A stretch of DNA of 56,456 bases from Blastococcus sp. KM273128 (GCF_021698975.1 NZ_SSXA01000017.1:1-56456), one strand, 5' to 3'. Positions 41,906 to 50,117 are shown, numbered from the stretch's first letter. The notes: a model not told the origin generated them from the letters alone. Numbers and translations are program-made.

Positions 41906-42253
41906 GGCGGGCACCGGCCCGGCGCGCGCCCGGCCGGTGGCGTCGTGCACGCCCAGCCGGCCCAGCCGGAGGGCGACGCGGACCTCGACCGCCACGACCG
42001 CCCCGGGCCCGATCCGGCAGCCCACGAGGTCGGCGCCGTTGGCGGCGGCGACCTCGGCCGCCGCACCGCACGGCGCGGGGTCGCCGAGCACCGCCCGGCC
42101 GGCTGCGGCGAGCGCGGCGAGGTCCGCCGCCGTCCCGGCCCGGTGGCGGGTCACCGTGGCCAGCCCGACCAGCACCGCACCGGCGGTGACGGCGACGAGG
42201 ACGGCGGTCAGCACCACCACCCACACCGTGGCCGAGCCGCGCTCGCCGCTCAT
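41906..42253 (-). CDS. TadE-like secretion-neighbourhood protein (Rv3654c-like), no stop codon near its end
   Basis: From ATG at 42253 the frame reads a short pilin-like protein: GERGSATVWVVVL, a membrane helix (about residues 9-32), HRAGTAADLAALAAAGRAV, then a Cys pair (about 60 and 76) and a beta-rich end (VAVEVRVALRLGRLGV). This is the TadE-like family always found beside the Rv3649-type helicase. Homologues end at about 115-125 residues. Here the frame has no stop there and stays open across the whole helicase antisense strand down to 36950. The coordinates given mark only the expected domain. The ATGA overlap with tadE supports the start. Confidence 0.65.
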
Positions 42254-42624
42254 CCCGGGACGCTCGCGGCAGGCTCCCGCCACGCGACGGCCTCCGCCGC
42301 CACCGTGACCCGCCAGGGCAGCGGCCCCAGCGGGCGCACCTCGGCCGTCACCGTGACCCGGACCTCCTCGCCGGTGCCGCTGAGCCCGGTGCGCGCACCG
42401 GCCGGCGCGGCCCGGCCGGCCCACTCCGCCACGACCGCGGCGCCCTCCCCGCGCGCCGCCGCCCGGGCGCCCTCCCGGGCGGCGTCGACGCAGCGGAGCT
42501 GGGCACCCACCACGGTGACGGCCGCGACGGCCCCGGCCAGCACGAGGAGCAGCACCGGCAGCACCACCGCCGTCTCGGCGGTGACCATCCCGGCCTCGCC
42601 CCGCCGGGGCCCCCGGCGTCGCAC
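42250..42624 (-). CDS. TadE-family pseudopilin (Rv3655c-like)
   Basis: A 124-residue protein with a prepilin-type leader: the EAGMVTAETAVVLPVLL segment has Gly before a Met and Glu at position +5, followed by a hydrophobic helix, as expected for minor pilins processed by a TadV-type peptidase. The rest is Ala/Arg/Val-rich with one Cys (LRCVDAAREGARAAARG, a TadE hallmark). GTG at 42624 starts 2 nt after the preceding gene's stop; ATG at 42588 directly before the pilin helix is an alternative. It overlaps the next gene by 4 bp. Part of the Flp/Tad operon. Confidence 0.85.
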   Translation of the reverse strand: MRRRGPRRGEAGMVTAETAVVLPVLLLVLAGAVAAVTVVGAQLRCVDAAREGARAAARGEGAAVVAEWAGRAAPAGARTGLSGTGEEVRVTVTAEVRPLGPLPWRVTVAAEAVAWREPAASVPG

Positions 42625-42626
42625 GC

Positions 42627-42887
42627 TCAGGAGAGGGTGGCCAGCGCGGCCTCGACCAGGTCGGTGAGGCCGTCGACGATGCTGTCGCCGGAGACCACGC
42701 GGTACAGCACGGCGGCGAAGGCGCAGGCGGCCACGGTGCCGACGGCGTACTCGGCGGTGCTCATCCCCGCCTCCGCCCGGCTCCGCAGGCGGGCCAGGCG
42801 ACCCGGGCGGCGTCCGGGGGCAGCGGGCTGGGGGGCGATCGGCTCGGAGGCGGTGGCAGGGGCGTGGGTGGTCTGGTCGGCGGTCAT
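42627..42887 (-). CDS. DUF4244 protein, Flp pilin-like (Rv3656c-like)
   Basis: An 86-residue protein whose C-terminal half (SRAEAGMSTAEYAVGTVAAC, then a hydrophobic helix) has the Flp pilin pattern: Gly, then Glu-Tyr at +5/+6. It is the likely major pilin of the operon. The N-terminal 40 residues are Pro/Ala-rich and would be removed as a leader. ATG at 42887 has GAGAGGA upstream, the clearest ribosome binding site in this operon, which suits a highly made structural subunit. The long open frame upstream is an out-of-frame shadow of tadC. Confidence 0.87.
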   Translation of the reverse strand: MTADQTTHAPATASEPIAPQPAAPGRRPGRLARLRSRAEAGMSTAEYAVGTVAACAFAAVLYRVVSGDSIVDGLTDLVEAALATLS

Positions 42888-42999
42888 CGCGGTCCTCTCG
42901 GTCGGGCCCCGGCGGGGCGGTGCCCCGAGCCTCCGGGGCGGGACGGGCCGGTCCCAGCCGCGCGCGCGATCTGTGGAGGAGGGCGGGCGCTGTGGACGC

Positions 43000-43576
43000 T
43001 CAGCCGAAGACGTCGCCGGCGATGCCGAGGACCAGCGGCACCACGCCCAGGCAGACGAACGCGGGCAGGAAGCACAGCCCGAGCGGGGCCAGCACCCGCA
43101 CCCCGGCCCGCTGCACCGCCGCCTGGGCCTGCGCGCGGGCCGCGGCGCGGGTCTCCCCGGCCAGCGCGTGCAGCGCCGGCACCGCGGCGGCGCCGGACTC
43201 GCCCGCCCGCACCAGCACGCGGGCCAGGCCGCCGAGCTCGGCCGGCTGGCCGGCCCACGCCCGCCGCGGGGGAGCACCCATGCGGTGCAGCGCGGCGACG
43301 CCGTGCAGCCGCCGGCCCAGCGGCCCGGGCACCGCCCCGGCGACCGCGGCCAGCGCGCCGGCGAGCGGCAGCCCCGCCCCCAGGCAGGCGGCGAGCAGCT
43401 CGCAGGCCACGGGGAGCTCTCGCAGCAGGGCGGCCCGCTCCTCGGCGTCCCGGTCGGGCGCCGCGGCATGCAGCGCCCGCGGCCACCCGGCGCACCCGCT
43501 CCCCGGCCACGGCCGCGCCGGGCACCCACAGCGCCACCGCCGCGGCGAGCAGCAGCACCGGGAGGGCGACGGTCAC
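43000..43576 (-). pseudogene. tadC: TadC-like pilus assembly membrane protein, frameshifted
   Basis: Type II secretion F-domain protein (Rv3657c-like), expected length about 192 residues. The N-terminal part from GTG 43576 (VALPVLLLAAAVALWVPG, then ERVRRVAAG) is in one frame; the family's C-terminal part (LHAAAPDRDAEERAALLREL, LAACLGAGLPLAGAL and FVCLGVVPLVLG) is in another and ends at 43000. The switch lies at about 43470-43482, in the GC-alternating sequence GCGGGCGCTGCATGCC. A 2-bp loss or 1-bp gain would explain it. Either the gene is broken or the assembly has an error here. GTG at 43576 overlaps the tadB stop by 4 bp, so the start itself looks intact. Confidence 0.8.
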
Positions 43577-44358
43577 CGCGCCACCCGGCGCACCAGGCGA
43601 CCGGTCCACGCGACGCCGGCCACCTCGAGGAGCACCCCGGCCACCAGCAGCCCCTGCCCGGTCGCCGTGGTGGTCAGCACGTGCCAGGGGTCGGCGCCGA
43701 CGCCGCTGCCCATCGCCAGCCCCAGCACCGGTAGGCCGGCCAGCAGCCGGGCGCTCGCCCGGGGCCCGGCGGTGGCCACGAGGAGCTCCCGCCGCCGCGC
43801 GAGCCGGGCCCGCAGGTCGCCCTCGACCGCGGCCACCACCGCGGCCAGCGAGCAGCCGGTGCGGCTGCCGAGGGCGACCGCGGCCGACAGCCGGGCCAGC
43901 GCGGCGGGCGTCCCGTCGGCGTCGTCCTGCGTGCCGTCCCCCTGCGCTGCCGGGGCGCGGACGGCCCGCACCAGCGCCGAGCCGACGACCGGATCGGGGC
44001 AGTCGGCGGCGGCCGAGCGCACCGCCTCCGCCAGCGTCCGGCCCGCGCGCAGCTCCGCCGCGACGGCACCCAGCGCGTCGGCGAGCACCGCCTGGCGGGT
44101 GACGTCACCGGCGGCCCGGCGGCCGGTCAGCCGGGCCTGCGCCGCGAGCCCGGCGCAGCCGGCGGCGAGCGCCGCGACGAGCGGTGTGGCCAGCAGCGCG
44201 CCCGCCCCGCCCGCGGCGACCGCGGCCACGACCGGCAGCGGCACCCGCCAGCGGAGCCCGGCGGCCGGACCGGGGCGGTGCAACCGCCGCCGGGCGACCG
44301 CGCGCCTGTCGGGCCACAGCAGCACCGCGCCCGCCACGGCCAGCAGCGCCGCGCTCAC
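43573..44358 (-). CDS. tadB: TadB-like pilus assembly membrane protein
   Basis: Type II secretion F-domain protein (Rv3658c-like), 261 residues, the inner-membrane platform partner of TadC and TadA. Two N-terminal membrane segments (about 1-14 and 40-75) are followed by the cytosolic F domain (ADALGAVAAELRAGRTLAEAV, then LSAAVALGSRTGCSLAAVV) and a C-terminal pair of helices (LLAGLPVLGLAMGSGVGADP and GLLVAGVLLEVAG). The GTG start overlaps the tadA stop by 4 bp, and its own stop overlaps tadC by 4 bp. Confidence 0.9.
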   Translation of the reverse strand: MSAALLAVAGAVLLWPDRRAVARRRLHRPGPAAGLRWRVPLPVVAAVAAGGAGALLATPLVAALAAGCAGLAAQARLTGRRAAGDVTRQAVLADALGAVAAELRAGRTLAEAVRSAAADCPDPVVGSALVRAVRAPAAQGDGTQDDADGTPAALARLSAAVALGSRTGCSLAAVVAAVEGDLRARLARRRELLVATAGPRASARLLAGLPVLGLAMGSGVGADPWHVLTTTATGQGLLVAGVLLEVAGVAWTGRLVRRVAR

Positions 44359-45494
44359 GGGCCGGCCAGCAGCCGCCGGAGGGCGTCACCCGCCGGGCAG
44401 GCCCCGCCGTCGGCCCGCCAGCCCGGCTCCACCACCACCAGCTCCCCCTGGCGGCGCAGCAGCCCGATCTCGGACACCTGCCGGCCGGCGGCCGTGCGCC
44501 GGAGGTGCAGCACCACGTCCAGGGCGGCCGCGGTCTGGCTGTGCACCGCGGCACGGCCCAGCCCGGCGGCCACGCCCAGCGCCTCCAGCCGCGCCGGCAC
44601 CTCGGCGGCCCGGTTGGCGTGCAGGGTGCCGCAGCCGCCGTCGTGCCCGGTGTTCAGCGCGGCGAGCAGGTCGACCACCTCCGCGCCGCGCACCTCCCCC
44701 ACCACCAGCCGGTCGGGACGCATCCGCAGCGCCTGCCGCACCAGGTCCCGCAGGCCCACCGCGCCGGCGCCCTCCACGTTGGGCGGCCGGGTGAGCAGCC
44801 GCACCACGTGCGGGTGCGGCGGGGTGAGCTCGGCGGCGTCCTCGCAGAGCACCAGCCGCTCGGCCGCGTCGACCTCGCCCAGCAGCGCCGAGAGCAGGGT
44901 GGTCTTGCCCGAGCCGGTGCCGCCGGTGACCAGGAAGGCCATCCGCCGGGTCACCACCGCGCGCACCAGCGCCCCGCTCTCGCCGGGCAGCGCCCCGCCC
45001 GCCTCCAGGTCGGCCAGCGCCTGCGCGCACCGGCGCAGCACCCGCAGCGAGAGGCAGGTGCCACCCGCCGAGACCGGCGGCAGCACGGCGTGCAGCCGGG
45101 TGCCCCCGGGGAGACCGACGTCCACCCACGGCGCGGCGTCGTCGAGGCGGCGCCCGGCCGAGGCGGCCAGCCGCACCGCCAGCCGGCGCACCGCGTCGTC
45201 GTCGGCGAAGCGGACGCCGGCAGCGCGCTCCAGCCCGGCCCCGCGGTCGAGCCACACCTCGCCGGGCCCGTTGACCAGGACGTCGGTGACCCCGGGCAGC
45301 CGCAGCAGCGGCTCCAGCGGCCCGGCGCCGGCCAGCTCGTCGGCGGCGTCGCGCGCGGCGAGCAGCACGTCGCGGTCGCCCAGCAGCCCGCCGGCCTCGG
45401 CACGCACCAGCGCGGCCACCCCCGCCCGCGAGGGCACCTCGTCGACGACGGCGAGCCGCGCGCGCACGCGGTCCAGCAGCGACGGCTCGGTCAC
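44355..45494 (-). CDS. tadA: TadA-type secretion ATPase
   Basis: Cytosolic hexameric ATPase that powers Flp/Tad pilus assembly, 379 residues (Rv3659c-like). It shows the N-terminal LLRLPGVTDVLVNGPGEVW region, Walker A in VTGGTGSGKTTLLSALL, the Asp box and Walker B region (RPDRLVVGEVRGAEVVDLL) and the His box in GCGTLHANRAAEVP. The frame is open far upstream, but GTG at 45494 gives TEPSLLDRVRARL and overlaps the ssd stop by 4 bp, which fixes the start. All catalytic motifs are intact even though tadC downstream is not. Confidence 0.95.
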   Translation of the reverse strand: MTEPSLLDRVRARLAVVDEVPSRAGVAALVRAEAGGLLGDRDVLLAARDAADELAGAGPLEPLLRLPGVTDVLVNGPGEVWLDRGAGLERAAGVRFADDDAVRRLAVRLAASAGRRLDDAAPWVDVGLPGGTRLHAVLPPVSAGGTCLSLRVLRRCAQALADLEAGGALPGESGALVRAVVTRRMAFLVTGGTGSGKTTLLSALLGEVDAAERLVLCEDAAELTPPHPHVVRLLTRPPNVEGAGAVGLRDLVRQALRMRPDRLVVGEVRGAEVVDLLAALNTGHDGGCGTLHANRAAEVPARLEALGVAAGLGRAAVHSQTAAALDVVLHLRRTAAGRQVSEIGLLRRQGELVVVEPGWRADGGACPAGDALRRLLAGP

Positions 45495-46555
45495 CGGCCG
45501 GCGACCTCGGTCAGCAGCCGCCGGGCGACGACGGCGAGCGGCGACCGCGGCTGCGCACCGGGCGGCTGCCCGCGCTCGGCCCGGGCGACGGCACCCCGGT
45601 CGTGCGGCAGCTCGGCGACCACCGGCCGGCCCACCACCTCGGCGACGTCGCCGGCCAGCAGACCGCCGGGCTGGGTGCGCACGACCAGGCGCGCCGCCGA
45701 CCACGGAGAGCCCTCGGCCCCGACCAGCTGCCGGGCGGCCGTGGCGGCGCGCAGCCGCGCGGGCACCACCAGCACGGCGAGGTCGGCGTCGGCCAGCACC
45801 TCCTGCGCCGCGCGCCCCGGGCCCGCGCAGCCCGGGCGGGGCAGGTCGACCACGACGGACCGTCCGGTGCCGCGGCCGGCCGCCACCACCGCGCCCAGCG
45901 CCGCGTCGGGGATCGGTGCCGCGCCGGCCCGGTCGGCGGAGACGAGGTGGACGCCCCCGACCCCCGGCAGCGCGGCCAGCAGCGCGTCGCCGGCCACCTC
46001 GCCGCGGAGCCCCGCCAGCTCCGGCCAGCGCAGCCCCTCGGCGAGCTCCGCCCCCAGCAGCAGGTCCAGCCCGCCGCCCCAGGCGTCGGCGTCGACCAGC
46101 AGGGCACCCCCGGGGGCGGCGAGGGCGACCGCGGCGGCCAGGGTGCTCGCGCCCGCACCGCCGCAGGCACCGCCCACGGCGACGAGGCGGCCCCGCTCGG
46201 CCGGCGCCCGGACCGCCGCGGCGCAGCGGGAGAGCAGCCACCCCTCGTCCGACGGGAGCACCGCGACCCGCTCCGCACCGGCCTCGACGGCCGCCGCCCA
46301 CCCCTCCGAGGGGAGCTCGGCGGGGGTGACGACGACCACCCCCGGACGGCGGGGCAGCGCGCGCAGCACCCCGGTGGCCAGCGCCTCGGCGCCGACCAGC
46401 ACCAGCGCCGCCTCCCGGTGCGCGCGCCGCAGCGCCGGGCCACCGGTGGCGAGCTCCGCCTCGGCACCGGCGGCCGCGACCAGCCGCAGCAGCTCGTCGA
46501 GGAGGTCCTCGTCGGTGCTGACCACGAGGAGGCGGGAGGGCGGTGGGGCGGGCAC
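45491..46555 (-). CDS. CpaE/Ssd-like ParA-family protein (Rv3660c-like)
   Basis: A 354-residue protein with an N-terminal receiver-like half (RLLVVSTDEDLLDELLRLV, residues about 8-26) and a C-terminal MinD/ParA-type domain (about 120-340). The P-loop is degenerate: AVGGACGGAGASTLAAAVAL lacks the Lys residues of a deviant Walker A. ALLVDADAWGGGLDLLLG is the matching second motif. In M. tuberculosis the counterpart Ssd is linked to septum-site control; in Caulobacter CpaE localises pili. It heads the Tad operon, and GTG at 46555 is followed by tadA with a 4-bp overlap. Confidence 0.88.
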   Translation of the reverse strand: MPAPPPSRLLVVSTDEDLLDELLRLVAAAGAEAELATGGPALRRAHREAALVLVGAEALATGVLRALPRRPGVVVVTPAELPSEGWAAAVEAGAERVAVLPSDEGWLLSRCAAAVRAPAERGRLVAVGGACGGAGASTLAAAVALAAPGGALLVDADAWGGGLDLLLGAELAEGLRWPELAGLRGEVAGDALLAALPGVGGVHLVSADRAGAAPIPDAALGAVVAAGRGTGRSVVVDLPRPGCAGPGRAAQEVLADADLAVLVVPARLRAATAARQLVGAEGSPWSAARLVVRTQPGGLLAGDVAEVVGRPVVAELPHDRGAVARAERGQPPGAQPRSPLAVVARRLLTEVAGR

Positions 46556-46680
46556 GGGGCGAGCCCACCGGACCCCGGGCGGCCGGGACCAGCACGGGAG
46601 CAGAACTGTGGATGACCCCTTCGGGTGTGGACACCGTCCACCCCGGTCCGCTACCTGCCGATCCAGCTACCGTGGCTCAC

Positions 46681-47520
46681 GTGTCCCGCTCCGCGGCGTT
46701 CTTCGACCTGGACAAGACGGTCATCGCGAAGTCCAGCACCCTGGCGTTCGGACGCCCGTTCTTCAACGGCGGGCTGATCAACCGCCGGGTCGTGCTCAAG
46801 ACCGCGTACGCGCAGTTCGTCTTCTCCCTCGCCGGAGCCGACGCCCAGCAGATGGAGCGGCTGCGCACCCAGCTCACCGCGATGGTGACCGGCTGGGACG
46901 CCGCCACCGTGCACGAGATCGTGCGCGAGACGCTGCACGAGATCGTCGACCCGCTGGTCTACGCCGAGGCCGCCGACCTCATCGAGGAGCACCGCGCCGC
47001 CGGCCGGGAGATCGTCATCGTCTCCAGCAGCGGTGCGGAGATGGTCGAGCCGATCGGCGAGATGCTGGGCGTCGACCGCGTCGTCGCCACCCGCATGGTG
47101 ACCGAGGACGGCCGGTACACCGGCGAGATCGAGTTCTACGCCTACGGCGAGAACAAGGCCGAGGCGATCCGCCGGCTCGCCGCCGAGGGCGGCTACGACC
47201 TGGCCGACTGCTACGCCTACAGCGACTCGATCACCGACCTGCCGATGCTCTCCGTCGTCGGCCACCCCACCGCGGTCAACCCCGACCGCGGGCTGCGCAA
47301 GGCCGCGCTGCAGCACGGCTGGCCGGTGCTGCGGTTCGAGCGGCCGGTGAGCATGCGCTCCCGCTTCTCGGTGCCGCCCGCGCCGGTGGTCACCGGCGCC
47401 GCGATGGGCGTGGGCGCCGCCGTCGTCGGGCTGGCCTGGTACGCCCGGCACCGGGCGCTGCGCGCCGGGCTGCTGCCCGACGACCCGGCCCCGGGCCGGC
47501 GTCGCCGCCGCGGCGCCTGA
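46681..47520 (+). CDS. HAD-family phosphatase, IB subfamily (Rv3661-like)
   Basis: A 279-residue HAD hydrolase. Motif I is FFDLDKTV (nucleophile Asp9, Asp11), motif II lies in VIVSSSGAEM, motif III Lys in GENKAEAI, and motif IV in YAYSDSITDLPML. This is the SerB-like IB subfamily; the substrate is unknown. A hydrophobic segment (about residues 237-258) near the C terminus, followed by an Arg-rich end, suggests membrane association. GTG at 46681 starts the family sequence; there is no clear Shine-Dalgarno, but a TACCGT box ends 7 nt before it, so leaderless translation is plausible. It is divergent from the Tad operon, as Rv3661 is from Rv3660c. Confidence 0.93.
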   Translation: MSRSAAFFDLDKTVIAKSSTLAFGRPFFNGGLINRRVVLKTAYAQFVFSLAGADAQQMERLRTQLTAMVTGWDAATVHEIVRETLHEIVDPLVYAEAADLIEEHRAAGREIVIVSSSGAEMVEPIGEMLGVDRVVATRMVTEDGRYTGEIEFYAYGENKAEAIRRLAAEGGYDLADCYAYSDSITDLPMLSVVGHPTAVNPDRGLRKAALQHGWPVLRFERPVSMRSRFSVPPAPVVTGAAMGVGAAVVGLAWYARHRALRAGLLPDDPAPGRRRRRGA

Positions 47521-47522
47521 GG

Positions 47523-48491
47523 TCAGCGCCCGAACCGCTCCCGCAGCCCGTCGACGAGGGTCCGGACGCCGGACACCGGGGTGAACGCCCGCGCGGCCGC
47601 GGTCAGCGCCGCCACCTCGTCGTCGGCCAGCGCCAGCTCGTCGGCCGCGGCGTTGAACTCCAGCTGCTCCACGCTGGAGGCGCCGGGGATGACCACCACC
47701 CGCGGCTGGGCGACCAGCCAGGCCAGCGCCACCTGCGCGGGGGTGGCGTCGTGCGCGTCGGCCACCTGGCGCAGGACGTCGAGGAGCGGCTCGACCCGGC
47801 GCAGGTTCTCGGTGCCGAACAGGGGGTTCACCGCGCGCACGCCCCCGGGCCGGTTCCCCACCGAGTACTTCCCGCCGAGCAGGCCCTGCGCGAGCGGGCT
47901 GTAGGCGATGACCAGCCGGTCCTCGCGCTCGGCGAAGGGCACCAGGTCCTCCAGCGGGCCGGCGTGCGCCAGGGAGAACTGCACCTGGTTCGCGACCACC
48001 GGGGCGCCGAGCGCGGCGTCGGCGGCCCGCCAGCGGTCCAGCGGGTAGTTGGAGACGCCGGCCGCGCCGATCCGCCCCTCGTCCAGCAGCGCCCGCAGCC
48101 CGGGCATCGTCACGGTGTCGGGCACCACCGGGTTGGGCTGGTGCACCTGGTAGAGCGGGATGCGGTCCACGCCCAACCGGCGGGCGCTGCCGGCCCAGCG
48201 CTGCTGCACCACCTTCGGGAAGGGCGCCACCGGGAAGATCTTGCTGGCGAGGACGACCTGGTCGCGCTCCTCCCCCAGCGCCTCGCCGAGGATCCGCTCG
48301 CTGCGGCCGAAGCCGTACACCTCGGCGGTGTCGAACAGCGTGATGCCGAGCTCGCGGGCCCGGCGCACGATGTCGCGGGCGGCCCGGTCGGCGTAGCTGT
48401 CGCCGTACCCCCACTCGCGGGACCCGAACTGCCAGGTGCCCAGACCGATGCGGCTGACGGGGCCGAGCCCCGGGACGTCGAGGGTGCGCAT
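47523..48491 (-). CDS. Aldo/keto reductase
   Basis: NADPH-dependent oxidoreductase of 322 residues with a TIM-barrel fold. The catalytic tetrad is visible: Asp and Tyr in FDTAEVYGFGRSE, Lys in VLASKIFPV, and His in YQVHQPNPV. The C-terminal VVVIPGASSVEQLEFNAAA is the cofactor-binding segment. Substrate unknown. ATG at 48491 is clear. It ends 2 nt from the converging HAD gene. Confidence 0.93.
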   Translation of the reverse strand: MRTLDVPGLGPVSRIGLGTWQFGSREWGYGDSYADRAARDIVRRARELGITLFDTAEVYGFGRSERILGEALGEERDQVVLASKIFPVAPFPKVVQQRWAGSARRLGVDRIPLYQVHQPNPVVPDTVTMPGLRALLDEGRIGAAGVSNYPLDRWRAADAALGAPVVANQVQFSLAHAGPLEDLVPFAEREDRLVIAYSPLAQGLLGGKYSVGNRPGGVRAVNPLFGTENLRRVEPLLDVLRQVADAHDATPAQVALAWLVAQPRVVVIPGASSVEQLEFNAAADELALADDEVAALTAAARAFTPVSGVRTLVDGLRERFGR

Positions 48492-48501
48492 GCCCCCAGT
48501 C

Positions 48502-49296
48502 TCAGCCGCGGAGCAGGCTCTCGCAGATGGCCAGGCCCTCCAGGGCGCCGTGCTCGGTGGCCCGGCAGCAGTGCACCAGCCAGGCCGCCACGCCCTCGGG
48601 GCTGCCCGCCGCGTAGCCGGCGAGCGCCTCGCCGTAGGCCTCCCGCCCCAGCTCCGCGAAGCCGACCTCGGGCACCGAGACCGCCTTGGGGTCCAGCCCG
48701 CGGGCGATCCCCGTCAGCCGGGCCGCGCCCCGGGCAACGACGCCGTCGGCGGTGCCGAACGGGGCCAGCGCCGCGATCTCGCCGTGCACGAGCGCGGCGA
48801 CCAGCACCGCGGGCACGGCGGTGGGGGCGCCGGCCAGCGAGAACAGCCCGGCCAGCCGCGGACCGGCGTGCGGGGCGGGGCGGCCGAGGTCGGCCCGGTC
48901 GGTGAGGTCGGCGGCGGCCAGCACGTGCAGGCGGGCCAGCACCTGCCCGGGCGCCCGCGGCCACGTCTCGACCATCGAGCCCAGCCCCGCCGAGACCCGC
49001 AGCGCACCCTGCACCACCGGGTCGTGGACCGACCCGGCCCGCAGCTCGGCGAGCGGCACGTCGACGCCGGCCAGCGCGGCCGAGGCGCGGGCCCCGCGGA
49101 GCGCCGACTCGGTGCTCACCCCGGCGGACTCCCGGCGCAGCACCCGGTGCCCCAGCAGGCGGTCGACACCCGCCCGCGCCGCGTCGGCGGCGTCCCGGAC
49201 GCCCGGCAGGTCGAGCAGGGGGGCCAGCGGATCCGGGGCGCCCGGGGCGGTCGCGGGACGGGCCGCGCCGGGGCGGACGGGGATGCTCACACCCAC
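48502..49296 (-). CDS. Fic-fold-like protein lacking the catalytic histidine
   Basis: A 264-residue protein that I read as a degenerate Fic/Doc-fold protein. LRGARASAALAGVDV (about 66-80) resembles the Fic region before the core. VAALVHGEIAALAPFGTADGVVARG (about 167-190) aligns with the Fic active-site helix and loop, but the HPFxxGNGRxxR signature is reduced to APFGTADGVVAR: the catalytic His is Ala, and the anion-binding GNGR is lost. It therefore should not AMPylate. Homologues in this position beside the HAD gene are commonly labelled oxidoreductase, which the sequence does not support. The start is GTG at 49296 or 49290. Confidence 0.7.
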   Translation of the reverse strand: MGVSIPVRPGAARPATAPGAPDPLAPLLDLPGVRDAADAARAGVDRLLGHRVLRRESAGVSTESALRGARASAALAGVDVPLAELRAGSVHDPVVQGALRVSAGLGSMVETWPRAPGQVLARLHVLAAADLTDRADLGRPAPHAGPRLAGLFSLAGAPTAVPAVLVAALVHGEIAALAPFGTADGVVARGAARLTGIARGLDPKAVSVPEVGFAELGREAYGEALAGYAAGSPEGVAAWLVHCCRATEHGALEGLAICESLLRG

Positions 49297-49355
49297 GACG
49301 GTACGAGGCGGCGCGCGCGGGCCCGCGGACCCCTGCCCTACGCTGCCTCCTTGCC

Positions 49356-49907
49356 ATGGCCCGACCCCTCACCCTGCTGCTCGTGCGCCACGGGCAGAGC
49401 GAGTGGAACGCGGCCGGCCGCATGCAGGGCCAGGTGGCCCACGTGCCGCTGACGCCCCTGGGCCACACCCAGGCCGAGGCGGCCGCCGCGGAGCTGGCCC
49501 GGCTGCGGCCGGGCGTGCTGCTCTCCAGCGACCTGCTGCGGGCGGTGCAGACCGCCGAGCACTGCGCCCGGGCCACGGGGCTGCCCTTCACCACCACCCC
49601 CGCGCTGCGCGAGCAGGGCTACGGGGTGCTCGAGGGGCGGCCGTCCCGGGAGCTGTGGGACGTCGTCGACTGGTCCGACGCCCACTGGTCCGCCGAGGGT
49701 GGCGAGAGCCTGGCCGAGCTGCACGCGCGGGTGGCCGCCTACCTCACCCAGCTGTGCGCCGAGCCCCCGGCCGACGTGGTGGCGCTGGTGACGCACGGCG
49801 ACACCATCCGCGCCGCCCAGGCCGTCGCGGCCGGGCTCGGGCCCGACGCGATGCCCGCGGTCACCCCGCACAACGGCACGGTGACCCGGCTGGAGATCTG
49901 CGAGTGA
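49356..49907 (+). CDS. Histidine phosphatase family protein
   Basis: Phosphoglycerate mutase-like phosphatase of 183 residues. The catalytic RHG is in LLVRHGQSEWN (about residues 9-19), then LTPLGHTQAEAAA, LLSSDLLRAVQTAEH with the phosphate-binding Arg, and the second active-site His in ALVTHGDTIRAA. The substrate is unknown; the size suits broad-specificity phosphatases and not glycolytic mutase. ATG at 49356 is preceded by a TACGCT element but no strong ribosome binding site. It is divergent from the Fic-like gene. Confidence 0.92.
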   Translation: MARPLTLLLVRHGQSEWNAAGRMQGQVAHVPLTPLGHTQAEAAAAELARLRPGVLLSSDLLRAVQTAEHCARATGLPFTTTPALREQGYGVLEGRPSRELWDVVDWSDAHWSAEGGESLAELHARVAAYLTQLCAEPPADVVALVTHGDTIRAAQAVAAGLGPDAMPAVTPHNGTVTRLEICE

Positions 49908-49922
49908 ACCCGGCGGGCCAGC

Positions 49923-50117
49923 TCAGCGCCCGCGGAGGAGGCCCTGCACCATCCGCCCGATGCCGCCGCCGGAGGTGGGGGCCGCGCGGCCGCGCCCGGT
50001 GCCGCGGCGCGCGGAGGTCGCGCGGCCCATCCCCCGCCCGGCGGCAGCACGGCCCGTGCCCCGCCCGCCCCGAGTCGCGCTCTGCGCCGTGCCCATCAGC
50101 TTGCCGAGGATGCTCAT
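49923..50117 (-). CDS. Small basic hypothetical protein
   Basis: A 64-residue Gly/Arg-rich protein with a conserved-looking helix at each end (MSILGKLMGTAQSAT and GIGRMVQGLLRGR) and a low-complexity basic middle. It fills most of an otherwise empty gap between the histidine phosphatase and the FKBP gene. ATG at 50117 has no clear ribosome binding site, and a start at 50135 is possible. In a genome this GC-rich such an ORF may arise by chance. Function unknown. Confidence 0.4.
   Translation of the reverse strand: MSILGKLMGTAQSATRGGRGTGRAAAGRGMGRATSARRGTGRGRAAPTSGGGIGRMVQGLLRGR

Noticed and set aside
44184..48905. A 1573-codon plus-strand open frame over tadB, tadA, ssd and the following genes
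   Set aside because: Composition is Arg/Pro/Ala/His-rich without domains, and it is antisense to tadA/tadB and out of frame with the HAD gene. It is a by-product of high GC content.
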